From positions 1-64,000 of the forward strand of contig CAVOWK010000033.1 in the NCBI GenBank assembly GCA_963700045.1: DNA of 64,000 bases. The letters are read 5' to 3'. The stretch comes from RPQJ01 sp963700045. Its GTDB lineage: Bacteria; Pseudomonadota; Gammaproteobacteria; Steroidobacterales; Steroidobacteraceae. Of this stretch, positions 18,550 to 27,952 are shown in pieces (the stretch's first letter is position 1; the number at the start of each line of letters is the position of its first letter). Made by a program: the position numbers and the translations under genes. The notes under the pieces are model-generated. The model was not told the origin of the DNA and did not search any database. It saw nothing but the letters and a program-made list of their open reading frames with translations.

Positions 18550-20748
18550 TTAGTTGTTTCTGTATTTGCCCGCCTCGACCGGATTGCCCAGGGCGGTGTA
18601 CAAGTCGGCCAGCCGGGCCCGTCCAGCCTTCGCGACACCAGGCAAGGCGGCCCTGGACAGCCCTTCCTGGCTGTCGAGCAGCAGTCGCTCGGCGTCCTTG
18701 TAGTCACGCAGACCGGCAAGCGCCGCACCCTCCAGGTTCTTGGCCATCGCCAGCTGCCAGTGATCCGCCGGCAGGCTGAGCGCGAGTATTCGCCCCGCCT
18801 CCGTGGCCGTTTGCCTGGCTTCCTCAAAGCGACGCGTGGCGAGCAGCAGGTTCGCCTTGACGTTGAGCGCGCTGCCCACTTTCGGATGTTCGTTACCGAG
18901 CAACTTGCGGCGAATGGCCAGGCTTTCGTCCACGAGCGGCTCCGCTTCGGAGTAGGCACCCTCCCCGGTCAGCAGATACGCCAGATCGGATGCAGTGGCC
19001 GCGACGTCCGGGTGCTCTGAGCCCAGTTCATGCCTGCTCATGATCAAGGACTCCTTGAGCAGCTTGATGCCGGCCTGGTGATCCCCTTTCTGGTAGAGCA
19101 CGAACGCCAGGTTGCTCATCGTCATTGCGATATCAGGATGGCTGTCGCCGAGGAGCTTGCGATTCATGGCCAGGGCCTCGCGGTACGCCTTCTCGGCACC
19201 CTTGAAATCGCGGCGCGTCTCCAGCACGAAAGCCAGGTTGTTCAGGCCGGCCGCGAGCTCCGGGTGGGCGTCGCCTAGCATCTGCCGCTTCATTTCGAGC
19301 GCGAGACGGTACAGCGGCTCTGCCGCGACCGGCTGGTTCAATCCCATCAGCGCCCAGCCGAGGTTGTTCATGGCCTCGGCGAGGTCCGGATGCACCGTGC
19401 TGTGCAGTCTTCGCTGCAGTGCCAGCGCCTGTCGCAGGTAGATCTCGGCCTGCTTGAAGTCTCCGCGCTCACCGTAGTTGACACCCAGGTCGCCAATGCT
19501 CTCGGCCACGTCCGGGCTGACGTCACCGTAGAGGGCCTTCCTGATGCGCAGCGCCTCCTTGATCAGCGGCTCACCTTGCGCATAGTCGCCGGTATACGAC
19601 ATGACGTCGGCCAGCGCAGTGTAGGTCGCCGCGACATCGGGGTGCACGTCGCCGAGCAGCTGGCGACGGATGACGAGCGCCTCACGCAGGCGTTGCTCCG
19701 CCTCCGCATAATCGGACTTCAGCGCCAGCACCTCGCCCAGGTTATTGAGACTCTGCGCGACCACGGCGTCGCGCTCGCCCGACAGCGACCTGCGCTTGTC
19801 GAGGGCCTTGCGGATCAAGGGAATCGCCGACCCGTACAGGCCCAGGCTCGTGTAGACCGTGCCCATGGTCTCCATCAGCGTGGCCTGGATCGCAGGCTGC
19901 TTCGCCAGCTCCGTCTTGATTCTCTGCGCGCCCTTGTCGAGGATTTCGCGCGCTGTAATGGAGTTGCCGCGCGCCTCGTTCGGGTCGGAGACGGCAAACA
20001 GGCCGACGAGAAAGTTCGTGGTCTGCCGGGCGGTCTCGGCCTCGGACTCAGCGCGCACACGCTCTCGCTCTGCTTGATTGCGGGCGAGCCATGCCGCCGC
20101 CGCCAACCCGGAAGTGATGGTCATGCCGACGATCGACGCCGTGACCAGCATCATCATGCGTCGATGCCGTCGATGGGCCTCGCGCTGCTTCAACTCGTCG
20201 AGGCCGACGCCGAGCATCCCCGCGACCAGCTTCAGCCGGACGTCCTGCTTGCTGTCCTTCTGTGGCCGGGCGTCGGCGGCGATCGGCTCGCCGCGAGTCT
20301 CGGTGAGCTGCCCGTCCTCCCCCATCTTGTAGATCAGTGCGTTGGGGAAGCACTCCTGGTCGGCGGTGGCCGCCGATGAGGAAGCGCCCGGCTCGCCGGC
20401 AACGATCAGGCAGAAGATCCGGTGCTCGCGGCCCAGGCGCTTGAACGCGAGGATTTCCTCGTTCACCCAGCGCGACTTCGCGGCGGCCGGCGAACAGATG
20501 ACCACCTGGAACGCGGACTGCTCCAGCGCTCGCGTCAGGGTCTCGCCGAGGTTGGTCGCCGTCGCGAGTTCGTCGCGGTCGCGGAACACCGGCGCGAATC
20601 GCTCGGGCACGGGACCAAACGCGGTCTCGGTGCCGACGAGGCGCTTCGGTACCGAGTACGTCTCGAGCGACTTGTGCAGCCACTTGGCCCAGCGCTCGTC
20701 GCTGTGGCTGTAGCTGATGAAGGCGCGATACTTGAACTCGGCATCCAT
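18550..20748 (-). CDS. TIR-membrane-TPR signalling protein (copy 3, intact)
   Basis: 732 residues from ATG 20748 (MDAEFKYRAFISYSHSDE). The layout matches copies 1 and 2: TIR domain with WVNEEI (likely catalytic second Glu), a small Ala/Ser insertion (GASSSAATAD) absent from the others, a membrane helix (MMMLVTASIVGMTITSG), then about ten 42-residue TPRs. Its TIR head is clearly diverged from the other two, but its TPR tail is the closest relative of copy 1's tail (for example EAMNNLGWALMGLNQP). It is divergent from the peptide-binding protein gene. A receptor/scaffold with NAD-consuming output is plausible, but unproven. Confidence 0.9.
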   Translation of the reverse strand: MDAEFKYRAFISYSHSDERWAKWLHKSLETYSVPKRLVGTETAFGPVPERFAPVFRDRDELATATNLGETLTRALEQSAFQVVICSPAAAKSRWVNEEILAFKRLGREHRIFCLIVAGEPGASSSAATADQECFPNALIYKMGEDGQLTETRGEPIAADARPQKDSKQDVRLKLVAGMLGVGLDELKQREAHRRHRRMMMLVTASIVGMTITSGLAAAAWLARNQAERERVRAESEAETARQTTNFLVGLFAVSDPNEARGNSITAREILDKGAQRIKTELAKQPAIQATLMETMGTVYTSLGLYGSAIPLIRKALDKRRSLSGERDAVVAQSLNNLGEVLALKSDYAEAEQRLREALVIRRQLLGDVHPDVAATYTALADVMSYTGDYAQGEPLIKEALRIRKALYGDVSPDVAESIGDLGVNYGERGDFKQAEIYLRQALALQRRLHSTVHPDLAEAMNNLGWALMGLNQPVAAEPLYRLALEMKRQMLGDAHPELAAGLNNLAFVLETRRDFKGAEKAYREALAMNRKLLGDSHPDIAMTMSNLAFVLYQKGDHQAGIKLLKESLIMSRHELGSEHPDVAATASDLAYLLTGEGAYSEAEPLVDESLAIRRKLLGNEHPKVGSALNVKANLLLATRRFEEARQTATEAGRILALSLPADHWQLAMAKNLEGAALAGLRDYKDAERLLLDSQEGLSRAALPGVAKAGRARLADLYTALGNPVEAGKYRNN

Positions 20749-20887
20749 CCGTCGCGCTCCAGTCCCACAGCGGCCGGGATAGTCGCTGAACCGGACAGGT
20801 TCTGTCAAAACGCCATTCCGGCCTTGGCCGGCGCCCTTTTGTCATTCGCCTGATTTGCGGCGACCATACGCCTCGGGCTTCGCCTCC

Positions 20888-22469
20888 ATGCAGACGGGAA
20901 ACACGTTGACAGCCTTCTTGCGCTGCGTCGTAGCACTGGCTTCGCTGGCGATCGCCGCTTGCGGATCGGATCGCAATCCATCCCCGCAGAACGCAAACCT
21001 GCCTGTGGCTGCGGACCCGCACCGAACCCTCACCCGCGCCTTGGGCGGCGAACCCGCCACCCTCGACCCGCGACTCGCCGAGGACAACGCCGCGCTGGCA
21101 CTCGCGCAGGAACTCTTCGAGGGCCTGACGGCCGAGGCAGCTGACGGCCGCATCGTTCCCGGCGCAGCGGAATCCTGGAGCGGTCTCGGAGGACGGCCGC
21201 ACCTGGACCTTTCACCTGCGACCAAACCTGCACTGGTCCGACGGCACTCCGCTGACCGCCGCGCAGTTCGTCGCCGGCCTCGATGCGGCGAGGGTCAAGG
21301 ATTCGCAGGCGCCCTATTCCGCGCTGCTGCACGAGATCGCGGCAGCGCGCGCTCCTGATGTCCAGACGGTCGTGCTCGACCTGGCCCAGCCGGTGCCCTA
21401 CCTGCCTGCCGTGCTGGCGCTGCCCGTTGCCGCACCGCAGCGCCGCGCGACCAGCGCGCAGGACGCATCAGTCGTCGGCAACGGCCCTTACCGGCTGCTC
21501 GTGCGTCGTCCTGGCGAGAAGATCGAACTCGAGCGCAACCCGCACTATCACTCCGCGGGTGCGGTGGCGATCGAACGCGTGACGTACCTGACGCTTGACG
21601 ACCTCAACACCGAACTCAACCTCTATCGCACCGGCGAGCTCGACATCACCAGCGAGGTGCCGAATTCGCAGATCGATTGGTTGAGGAAGAACCTGTCGAG
21701 CGAATTGCACATCGCGCCGTATCTCAGCACCTACTCGTACGCCGTCAACCTGCGCCGCGTGCAGGATCGCGACGTGCGCGCCGCGTTGTCACTGGCCATC
21801 GATCGCACGCAGATCACCGACAGGGTGACGGGCGCGGGTGAACTGCCCGCCCAGAGCTGGGTGCCACCGGGAATCCCGGGGTATACGCCCGCTCGAGCGG
21901 GCTGGGCGGAGCTGGATACGAGTGTGCGTACGAAGCAGGCACAGGAATACTGGAGTGCGGCCCGCAAGCGCGGCACGGCTCCACCGCAGCTGACCCTCTG
22001 CACCGACGCCAGTGCCAACCATCGCCGCACGGCGATCGCGCTTGCCGATCAGTGGCGCCAGGCGCTCGGCGTCGAGGTCGCCATCGTCGAGATGGAATGG
22101 AAAGCTTACCTCGTCATGCGCGAGCAGCCGGGCGACTGCGACCTGGTTCGCTTCGGCTGGTCGGCCGACTTCGTCGACCCGGAGGCATTCCTCTCGCTCT
22201 TCACGTCGGGCCACGCACAGAACATCGCGGGTTATTCGAATCCAGCCTACGACGCACTGCTGTCGAAGGCGGGCATCGCCGCCGGCGCCGGCGATCGTGC
22301 AGCCACTCTCGCAAGCGCGGAACGGCTCCTGCTCCACGACGCCGTCGTCATTCCGGTCTTCCACCGCGTTTCCAAACGCCTGGTGAAACCCGGCATCGAA
22401 GGTATCGCCGCGAACCCGCTCGGTCACCTGCCCTCCCGCTACCTGCGGTTGCGCGAGACAAAAAAATAG
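20888..22469 (+). pseudogene. Peptide ABC transporter substrate-binding lipoprotein (family 5), one frameshift
   Basis: From ATG 20888 a lipoprotein signal (ALASLAIAACGS) leads into a family-5 solute-binding protein: LTRALGGEPATLDPRLA, LFEGL, GAAESWS. An extra G near 21183 shifts the frame (AESWSVSEDGRTWTF expected, then HLRPNLHWSDGTPLTAAQF). The rest is open to the stop at 22469, with NGPYRLL, ALSLAIDRTQI, GCEPGF-like and WSADFVDPEAFLSLF segments. These proteins bind oligo- or dipeptides for OppA/DppA-type uptake. No permease or ATPase genes lie nearby. A single G-run indel in an otherwise intact frame suggests a sequence error, so the gene may be functional. Confidence 0.8.
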
Positions 22470-22495
22470 GGCGGGAGGCTTGCGCCATCCCGCCC
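22469..22495 (-). terminator. Rho-independent terminator of the DUF5666 operon
   Basis: GGGCGGGA and TCCCGCCC form an 8-bp stem, extended by an inner GGC/GCC. On the minus strand the hairpin is followed by a run of seven T (complement of the A-run at 22460-22466). It also overlaps the tail of the convergent substrate-binding gene, so it may serve both directions. Confidence 0.75.
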
Positions 22496-22538
22496 AAGGG
22501 GTGGACCGGGAGGTCCGGGGTTCAGTTAATCGATCGTG

Positions 22539-24608
22539 TTACGGATTCGCTGCCGTGACGGCCGCTGCAATGGCCTGCACCTCGGCCGCGGTCAGCGACG
22601 AGAGGAAGCCCATGCCGCCCTTGTTGTTGTTGATCGCGGCCTGGATCTTCGCTGCATCTCGCGAGTTGCGGCTGAAGATCGGCTTGATCGCACCGTGGCA
22701 ACTCTGGCACTTCGCCGTGTACAGCGCCGCACCGTCGAGGGACGGAGGCGGAGGCGGAGGCGGCGCCTGGGCCGTGATCACAACGCTGGCCGACGACGTG
22801 AGCGCACCATCGCTCACCGTCAATGTCGCGGTATACGACCCGGCGACGTCGGCCACGAAGCTCGGCTGGCCGCTGGTGGCGCTCGACAGGCTCGCGCTGC
22901 TGCCACCCGGAACCTGCAACACCCACGCATAAGAGAGGGCCGCACCTTCCGGATCGGTGCTGCCGGTGCCGTTGAGCGCCACGGTAGTCCCCGTCGAAAC
23001 GCTGCGCGGCGTGCCCGCATTGGCGACCGGCGCTTGGTTGACTGGTGGCGTCACTGGCGGCGTCACCGGTGGCGTCACCGGCGGTGTCACCGGGGGCGTG
23101 ACCGGCGGCGTAACCGGAGGCGTAACCGGAGGCGTGACGACAGCGCCGCCCTCGCGCTCGATCTCCGCCTTGTCGGCGACCAGCGACGTGCCGTTCCAGC
23201 TGCCGTCGACTTCGACCGTCTGGCCGACCGCGCGCGCAAGGAACTCGCTGGCGGTGATACGGGTGTCTTCGTCTTCGTACTCGGTGCCCGGCAGCAATTC
23301 GACGCTGACGCCCAGTACCTTGAGGCTCGTCGCTGCGATGTCGGTCGCTGGGCCGCGCAGTTCGACTTCGTCTTCCGGTTCGTCACGCTCGAGCCGGGTC
23401 GCAATCAGCTTGCCGGTACCTGCCGGATCGACATAGCCGCCCACTTCGACCCAGTCACCGACGCGGAGGTCGTCCAGGCTGAAGAAGTGATCGTCGCTCT
23501 CGTGGTCTTCCTTGCGCGTGGTGGCGGACACCACGACGGTCACGCCCAGCGCGCGGAAACTGCCGCCGGCAGCGTCGACGCTTTCGACCATCGCCGCGAG
23601 CCGAGCCGTCGACTGCCGCTTGAACGCGACCTTGGCCGCAACGAGCGCATTGGACGAATCGAACCTGCCCTCGACTTCCACCTTCACGTTGAGTTGCAGG
23701 TCGGCCGCGGTGCCGTTGACGAAAACCGTCGCGGAATTGGTGATGACCTTCTGGCCGTCGACGTCGAAGTCCGTCGCGGAGCCGAAGCGCGTCACGAAGC
23801 CCTCGACTTCGCTGTCGTCGCCGCTGCGGCCGTCAGAATTGTGGCCCTCTCGCTCCACCTTCGTAGCGCGCAAAGCGCCGTCTGCCAGGAACGACGTTCC
23901 CTTGACCTCGACGAGGTTGCCGGCAGCAAGGCCCGTCGAGCCGAAATCCTCGAGCGTGGCCGCCGAGTAGTCGACGACGAGGGTGCCGACGTTGAAGCGC
24001 TTCAGGCCGGTATCGAGGTTGCTGACCACGCCGGTCACCTCGACCTCGGTCTCGCCCGCGCCCCCCTTCTCGATGCGGGTCGCACGTGCCGTGCCCCCGG
24101 CGCTCGCGAAGCCGTGCACCTCGATCACGTCGCCGACGACGATTCCCGCCAACGTGCGAGTCGGGATCGAATCGTCGAACATTGTCTCGTTGTCGACGGT
24201 GACCACCTGCCCGGCGATCGTGAGCGTTCCCGCCACGGTGTCGACTGCCTGCACGGCACCCTGGATCAGGTGATCCTGCTGGATCGACTTCGCGCGGGCG
24301 ACGCCCTGCGCATCGACCTCTGCCGTCAAGTGAATGACTTCGCCCACCCTCAGCTCGCCCGCAGTGGCCGGCTTGTCCTCGATGCTGACCTGCGCCGAGT
24401 CCGTGTCGTAACGGACGCCATTGACGATGACGCTGCCGAAGCCGGCAATCGCACCCGTGACAAACGTGGTCGTTGTCGTGGTCGAGCCGGTCGCAGGCGG
24501 CGGGTTCGAGGCCGTGCCGCCATCGGTCGTACCTCCCCCGCCGCCGCAGCCGGCGACCAGTAAGGCCACCGCTGTCACCTTCAGGAAATTCAATTGCACT
24601 GCTTTCAT
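22539..24608 (-). CDS. Lipoprotein fusing DUF5666 repeats, PKD/Ig-like domain and cytochrome c
   Basis: 689 residues from ATG 24608 (AGGTG 6-10 bases upstream). A lipoprotein signal (AVALLVAGCGGGGG) is followed by about six beta-rich DUF5666-type repeats (GAIAGFGSVIVNGVRYDT opens the first; recurring L.VGD.VEV.G). Then come a stretch of eight TPPV repeats, a PKD-like domain (NQAPVANAG, GTGSTDPEGAALSYAW) and a C-terminal mono-haem cytochrome c with CQSCH and a distal Met (GGMGF). DUF5666 function is unknown. The covalent haem site suggests electron transfer at the outer membrane or surface. It is last in the operon DUF6502-DUF5666-this gene and ends at a clear terminator. Confidence 0.85.
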   Translation of the reverse strand: MKAVQLNFLKVTAVALLVAGCGGGGGTTDGGTASNPPPATGSTTTTTTFVTGAIAGFGSVIVNGVRYDTDSAQVSIEDKPATAGELRVGEVIHLTAEVDAQGVARAKSIQQDHLIQGAVQAVDTVAGTLTIAGQVVTVDNETMFDDSIPTRTLAGIVVGDVIEVHGFASAGGTARATRIEKGGAGETEVEVTGVVSNLDTGLKRFNVGTLVVDYSAATLEDFGSTGLAAGNLVEVKGTSFLADGALRATKVEREGHNSDGRSGDDSEVEGFVTRFGSATDFDVDGQKVITNSATVFVNGTAADLQLNVKVEVEGRFDSSNALVAAKVAFKRQSTARLAAMVESVDAAGGSFRALGVTVVVSATTRKEDHESDDHFFSLDDLRVGDWVEVGGYVDPAGTGKLIATRLERDEPEDEVELRGPATDIAATSLKVLGVSVELLPGTEYEDEDTRITASEFLARAVGQTVEVDGSWNGTSLVADKAEIEREGGAVVTPPVTPPVTPPVTPPVTPPVTPPVTPPVTPPVNQAPVANAGTPRSVSTGTTVALNGTGSTDPEGAALSYAWVLQVPGGSSASLSSATSGQPSFVADVAGSYTATLTVSDGALTSSASVVITAQAPPPPPPPSLDGAALYTAKCQSCHGAIKPIFSRNSRDAAKIQAAINNNKGGMGFLSSLTAAEVQAIAAAVTAANP
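23041..23136. repeat. Eight 12-bp tandem repeats encoding TPPV
   Basis: Eight imperfect 12-base units (ACCGGNGGCGTN pattern on the plus strand) encode repeated Thr-Pro-Pro-Val in the minus-strand lipoprotein. They form a flexible, Pro-rich linker between the DUF5666 and PKD parts. Unit number could vary between strains by slippage. Confidence 0.9.
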
Positions 24609-24685
24609 CTCACACCTCTGCACAGCTCGGTACTGATCGGTATCGGACCCGTCATTGCAGGCCCGTCTTTACCCCGGAACTCCGG

Positions 24686-26119
24686 TCAGTCTTCGAGTTC
24701 GGCCCTCGTGGCCAGCACGACGTTGCCCACCAGCGTGCCGCGCGCCTTCACCTGGCGGCCCGGGGCCGCCTGGAAGAACGCCGCGGCGTTGACGGTCACG
24801 CCATTGGTATCCCTGAATTCGGTATTGCCATCGGTCGTGACGGCGACGCCGCCGACCGTGAAATTCGGCGCGGCCACGTTCTGGGCGACGCCCTCGAGCT
24901 GGACTTCGCCCTGGTCGTCGTCGCGTTCGAGCTTCGTCGCGACCAGGCCGCTGCCGTCGTTGTAGGCGTCGACTTCCACGTAGTCGCCGACCGCGATGTT
25001 GGCGAGGCTGAACCGCTGCACGTCGGCGCCACTGTGGTCCTCGAAGCGCGTGAGCGAGTTCACGCGGACCGTGATGCCGAAGACCACCAGGCTGTTGCCT
25101 GCTGCGTTCACCGAGTCGACGCGACCCGAAAACTCCGTGTCGCTGCCGCGGCGGAACTGCACCTTGGTCGCGACGATGACGCCCGACGCGTTGAAGCGGC
25201 CCTCGACCTCGACCGGCACGTCGAGCGCAAGGCTGGACGCCGTGCCGCCCTCATACGTGGTCGACGCCGTCGTCGTGACGCGCTGCCCGGCCACCGCGAA
25301 ATCCGTCGCCGACACGAAGCTCGTGACCAGGCCTTCATAGTCCGCCTGCTCGTCGGCGTTGCCGGCGGCGCCACCGCTTTCCCGCTCGACGCGGGTCGCG
25401 ACCAGCACGCCATTGGCATCGACCGAGCCGAAGGCCTCGACGCGGTCGCCATTCACCGGCTGCCCGCTGGCGAAGCCGTTCAGCTGTGCGCTTGCATAGG
25501 AGACCGTGAGCTGGCTCAGCGCAAAGCTGCGTGCGTTCGTGTCGAGCGAACCGACGGTGCCTTTGACCTCGACGCTCGACTGCGCGGCTTTACGTTCAAT
25601 GCGCGTTGCATCGACGACGCCGGTCGTCGCCACGCGCCCGCTGACCTCGATGCGGTCGCCGACGGCGACGCCTTCGAGGCTGCGCGGCGAGATACTGTCG
25701 TCGAAGGACGTCTGCGTGCTGACCTGGACCGTGCGCCCGAGCACGACGAGTCGCGAATTCACGCGATCGATGCTCTGCACCGGACCTTCGACTTCGTCGT
25801 CGAAGATGATGCGCGTTGCCGTGCCGTTGACGCCGCCCTGGTCGATTCGACCTTCGATACGCACGACCTGGCCGACGCGCAGGTCGGATTCGGCGCCAGG
25901 GTTGTCGTCGAGCGTGATCGTGGCGCCCGTAGTCACGTAGTGCACGCCATTGACGTGCACGCTGCCGAAGCCAGTGATGGTGCCTGTGGCCGTCACTCTG
26001 CCGCCGCCATCAATGCCCGCGGTCATGCCGCCCGAACTGCCTCCGCCACCACAGGCAGCGACGAGGATCGCGACCCCGACCATCGTCCAGCGACTCACCG
26101 TTACACGTGCATGCATCAT
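24686..26119 (-). CDS. DUF5666 repeat lipoprotein
   Basis: 477 residues. A lipoprotein signal (MVGVAILVAACGGGG) precedes about five or six DUF5666-type repeats, the first reading GTITGFGSVHVNGVHYVTT, each with VGD.VEV.GR-like strands. It lacks the PKD and cytochrome domains of its downstream paralogue, from which it is separated by 77 bp. Its start overlaps the DUF6502 gene stop by 4 bases (ATGA), indicating translational coupling. Function unknown; a periplasmic or outer-membrane beta-rich scaffold is the best guess. Confidence 0.85.
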   Translation of the reverse strand: MMHARVTVSRWTMVGVAILVAACGGGGSSGGMTAGIDGGGRVTATGTITGFGSVHVNGVHYVTTGATITLDDNPGAESDLRVGQVVRIEGRIDQGGVNGTATRIIFDDEVEGPVQSIDRVNSRLVVLGRTVQVSTQTSFDDSISPRSLEGVAVGDRIEVSGRVATTGVVDATRIERKAAQSSVEVKGTVGSLDTNARSFALSQLTVSYASAQLNGFASGQPVNGDRVEAFGSVDANGVLVATRVERESGGAAGNADEQADYEGLVTSFVSATDFAVAGQRVTTTASTTYEGGTASSLALDVPVEVEGRFNASGVIVATKVQFRRGSDTEFSGRVDSVNAAGNSLVVFGITVRVNSLTRFEDHSGADVQRFSLANIAVGDYVEVDAYNDGSGLVATKLERDDDQGEVQLEGVAQNVAAPNFTVGGVAVTTDGNTEFRDTNGVTVNAAAFFQAAPGRQVKARGTLVGNVVLATRAELED

Positions 26120-26952
26120 CGTCGTTCTCCGGCCATCCGTTCCTGAATTGCAAAGACCCCTACGCCCAAACGCAGAGTGTCAGCCGACGCCCCTGCGCCC
26201 TGTTGCGCCTCGTGCGCGCTCAGCCATTCGTCGCAGCGCTCCAGGAAGGCCTGGCCCTCGCGCTCCATGAACGCGCGGAAAGCCGGCAGCTGGCGCGGAT
26301 CGATGTGACGATTCTGGGCGCGACGCTCGAAACGGGGCGGCTCCGCAGCATCGCGCGACAGGTTGTGTTCGATGGTCGTCGCGAGGTCAGCGATCACTGC
26401 GCCCGAACGCTCGACGGCCTGCCCGTCCATGGCACGCGGCATGTAGAAGCGGCGCAGCGCGCGATAGCGGCCGTCTTTGGTACGCTCGATCGAACCGGAG
26501 CGCACCAGCTCCTTGGTCAGCGCCGTCACCGGGATGTCGCCTGCATAGCGGCGCACCAGCTGCTCGAACGTTGCGCCCTCGCCCTTGGCATCGAGCGCTC
26601 GCGGCTGGCCGAGCTCGTCGATGAATTCGCGATCAAGGTGCCAGCCTGCCAGCACGCGGCTCGCGTGGTTGAGATCGTCCTCCGCTCGTACTTCCTCGCC
26701 CAGAATCTCAACCTTGGACTCGCGATAGCGACGCACCTCCCGGCGAGTCATGCCCGTGAGCAGCGCGATGCGCGACACGTTGGTGGGGCGACCGCGCAGG
26801 CCAAATTCCTCGGCTGCGACGCTGACAAACACACCGCGCGCAAGTTCGACGAATTCCTTCCAGGTCACGCCGGATTTCAGCAGCCAGCGCGCGATCGGCC
26901 GCAGCCAGCGCAGGCTGGCGATTACGATAGAGCGCTGGGACTGAACTGCCAT
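26116..26952 (-). CDS. DUF6502 family protein
   Basis: From ATG 26952 (MAVQSQRS) the protein has 278 residues; an alternative ATG lies at 26973. Conserved blocks are WLLKSGVTWKEFVELAR, FVSVAAEEFGLRGRPTN and SRIALLTGMTRREVRR, which look like a winged-helix DNA-binding region, followed by FYMPRAMDG and a helical tail. The resemblance to a small transcription factor suggests it regulates the downstream DUF5666 genes, with which it forms an operon (4-base overlap). The palindrome at its own start would fit autoregulation. The family itself is functionally uncharacterised. Confidence 0.75.
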   Translation of the reverse strand: MAVQSQRSIVIASLRWLRPIARWLLKSGVTWKEFVELARGVFVSVAAEEFGLRGRPTNVSRIALLTGMTRREVRRYRESKVEILGEEVRAEDDLNHASRVLAGWHLDREFIDELGQPRALDAKGEGATFEQLVRRYAGDIPVTALTKELVRSGSIERTKDGRYRALRRFYMPRAMDGQAVERSGAVIADLATTIEHNLSRDAAEPPRFERRAQNRHIDPRQLPAFRAFMEREGQAFLERCDEWLSAHEAQQGAGASADTLRLGVGVFAIQERMAGERR

Positions 26953-26976
26953 ATGTGAGACATTCTGTCCCATATG
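26950..26976. promoter_or_regulatory. CATATG palindrome at the DUF6502 start
   Basis: CATATG at 26950-26955 and at 26971-26976 flank a near-symmetric core (GAGACA / TGTCC). The arms overlap the two possible start codons of the DUF6502 gene, so a protein bound here could block its translation or transcription. This is suggestive only. Confidence 0.35.
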
Positions 26977-27112
26977 CGGATACTTGGCAAGCCCTAGCCG
27001 ACCAGAAATCGCCCGGGCTCGAACTGCGAGGCGGGTCACAACCTGGCGAACCGGGTCACGGGAGGGTCCGCTTGCCCGCTAGACTCCGCCTACGGGACGG
27101 GGTTCAGGCACG

Positions 27113-27862
27113 ATGTCGACGACGGACAAGCGCGTGGAGGAGTTGCTCGATCGCTGGTTGGCGAGCGTCGACCTGCACCTGCGTTACCTGAAACTGGACG
27201 ACGCCGCGTACGCACGCGCCGAGACCTGGCCGAAACACCAGCGACCGAATGCGCTGGTCGTCAATCTCGCCCGCACCCGCCTGCTGGACCTGAAGCGGCA
27301 CCTGAACGAACGCCGCGACGCTGGCGACACGAAATTTGCCGAGTCGCTCGAGTTGATGTCGTTCCTGACGAGCCTGCTCGGCTCGGAGCACATCGAACGC
27401 TTCATTCCGCTGGCAACCGGCAAAGCGCCGGATTCCGGCGCGTCGGCAACGGTCGAGCAGCCACGAATTCGCGCCGTGACCAAGGCTGCCCCCAGTCCAG
27501 CAAGCGCCGCTGCCGCGCCCGTCGCGGCGAAGGCAGCGCAGACGAGCGCGACCCACAAGTCCACGACCGGGTCGCACAAGCGGCCGACACGGCCACGGAC
27601 AGCCCCGGTATCGGCAGCTGCTCCGAAGCCCGCTGCTCGTCCTGGTCCCGCCACGGCGTCGCCGTCCACAGCCAAACCCACGGACGCGACGACACAACGG
27701 GTCATCGCCGATGCAGTTCGCATGCTGGAGTGGGGCCGCGAATGGCCAGCACTCGCGGGCCTGATCGCCCGCATGGCCGATCGCCCGTCCGAGACCGAGA
27801 TCTGGAAGATCCTGCGCGCGTATCGCGCCGACATCCTCGCCACTTCGCGTCGCACGGGTTGA
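27113..27862 (+). CDS. Hypothetical protein with helical ends and Ala/Pro linker
   Basis: 249 residues, no signal peptide or membrane helix. The N-terminal ~100 residues are helical and charged (RVEELLDRWLASVDLHLRYL, ARTRLLDLKRHL, LMSFLTSLLG). Residues ~110-195 form a low-complexity Ala/Pro/Thr/Lys linker, and the last ~45 residues are again helical (AVRMLEWGREWPALAGLIAR). This helix-linker-helix design is seen in adaptor-like or DNA-associated proteins, but no family was recognised. It is divergent from the DUF6502 gene with 160 bp between. Confidence 0.65.
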   Translation: MSTTDKRVEELLDRWLASVDLHLRYLKLDDAAYARAETWPKHQRPNALVVNLARTRLLDLKRHLNERRDAGDTKFAESLELMSFLTSLLGSEHIERFIPLATGKAPDSGASATVEQPRIRAVTKAAPSPASAAAAPVAAKAAQTSATHKSTTGSHKRPTRPRTAPVSAAAPKPAARPGPATASPSTAKPTDATTQRVIADAVRMLEWGREWPALAGLIARMADRPSETEIWKILRAYRADILATSRRTG

Positions 27863-27952
27863 TTGCCAGCATTGCCGTCGTGACATCGTCACGCGGCCTG
27901 CGGTACCTTCGCGGCTCCCCCGAGGACCGCCGCTTGAAGGAGCGCCCGACCC

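Noticed and set aside
23041..23136. Tandem 12-bp repeats resembling a short CRISPR or minisatellite
   Set aside because: Units are contiguous without spacers and code for TPPV in frame, so they are a protein linker.
22536..24563. A 675-residue plus-strand open frame
   Set aside because: It is antisense to the DUF5666/cytochrome lipoprotein, which has a signal peptide, domains, ribosome site and terminator. The plus frame is Arg/Asp-rich without motifs.
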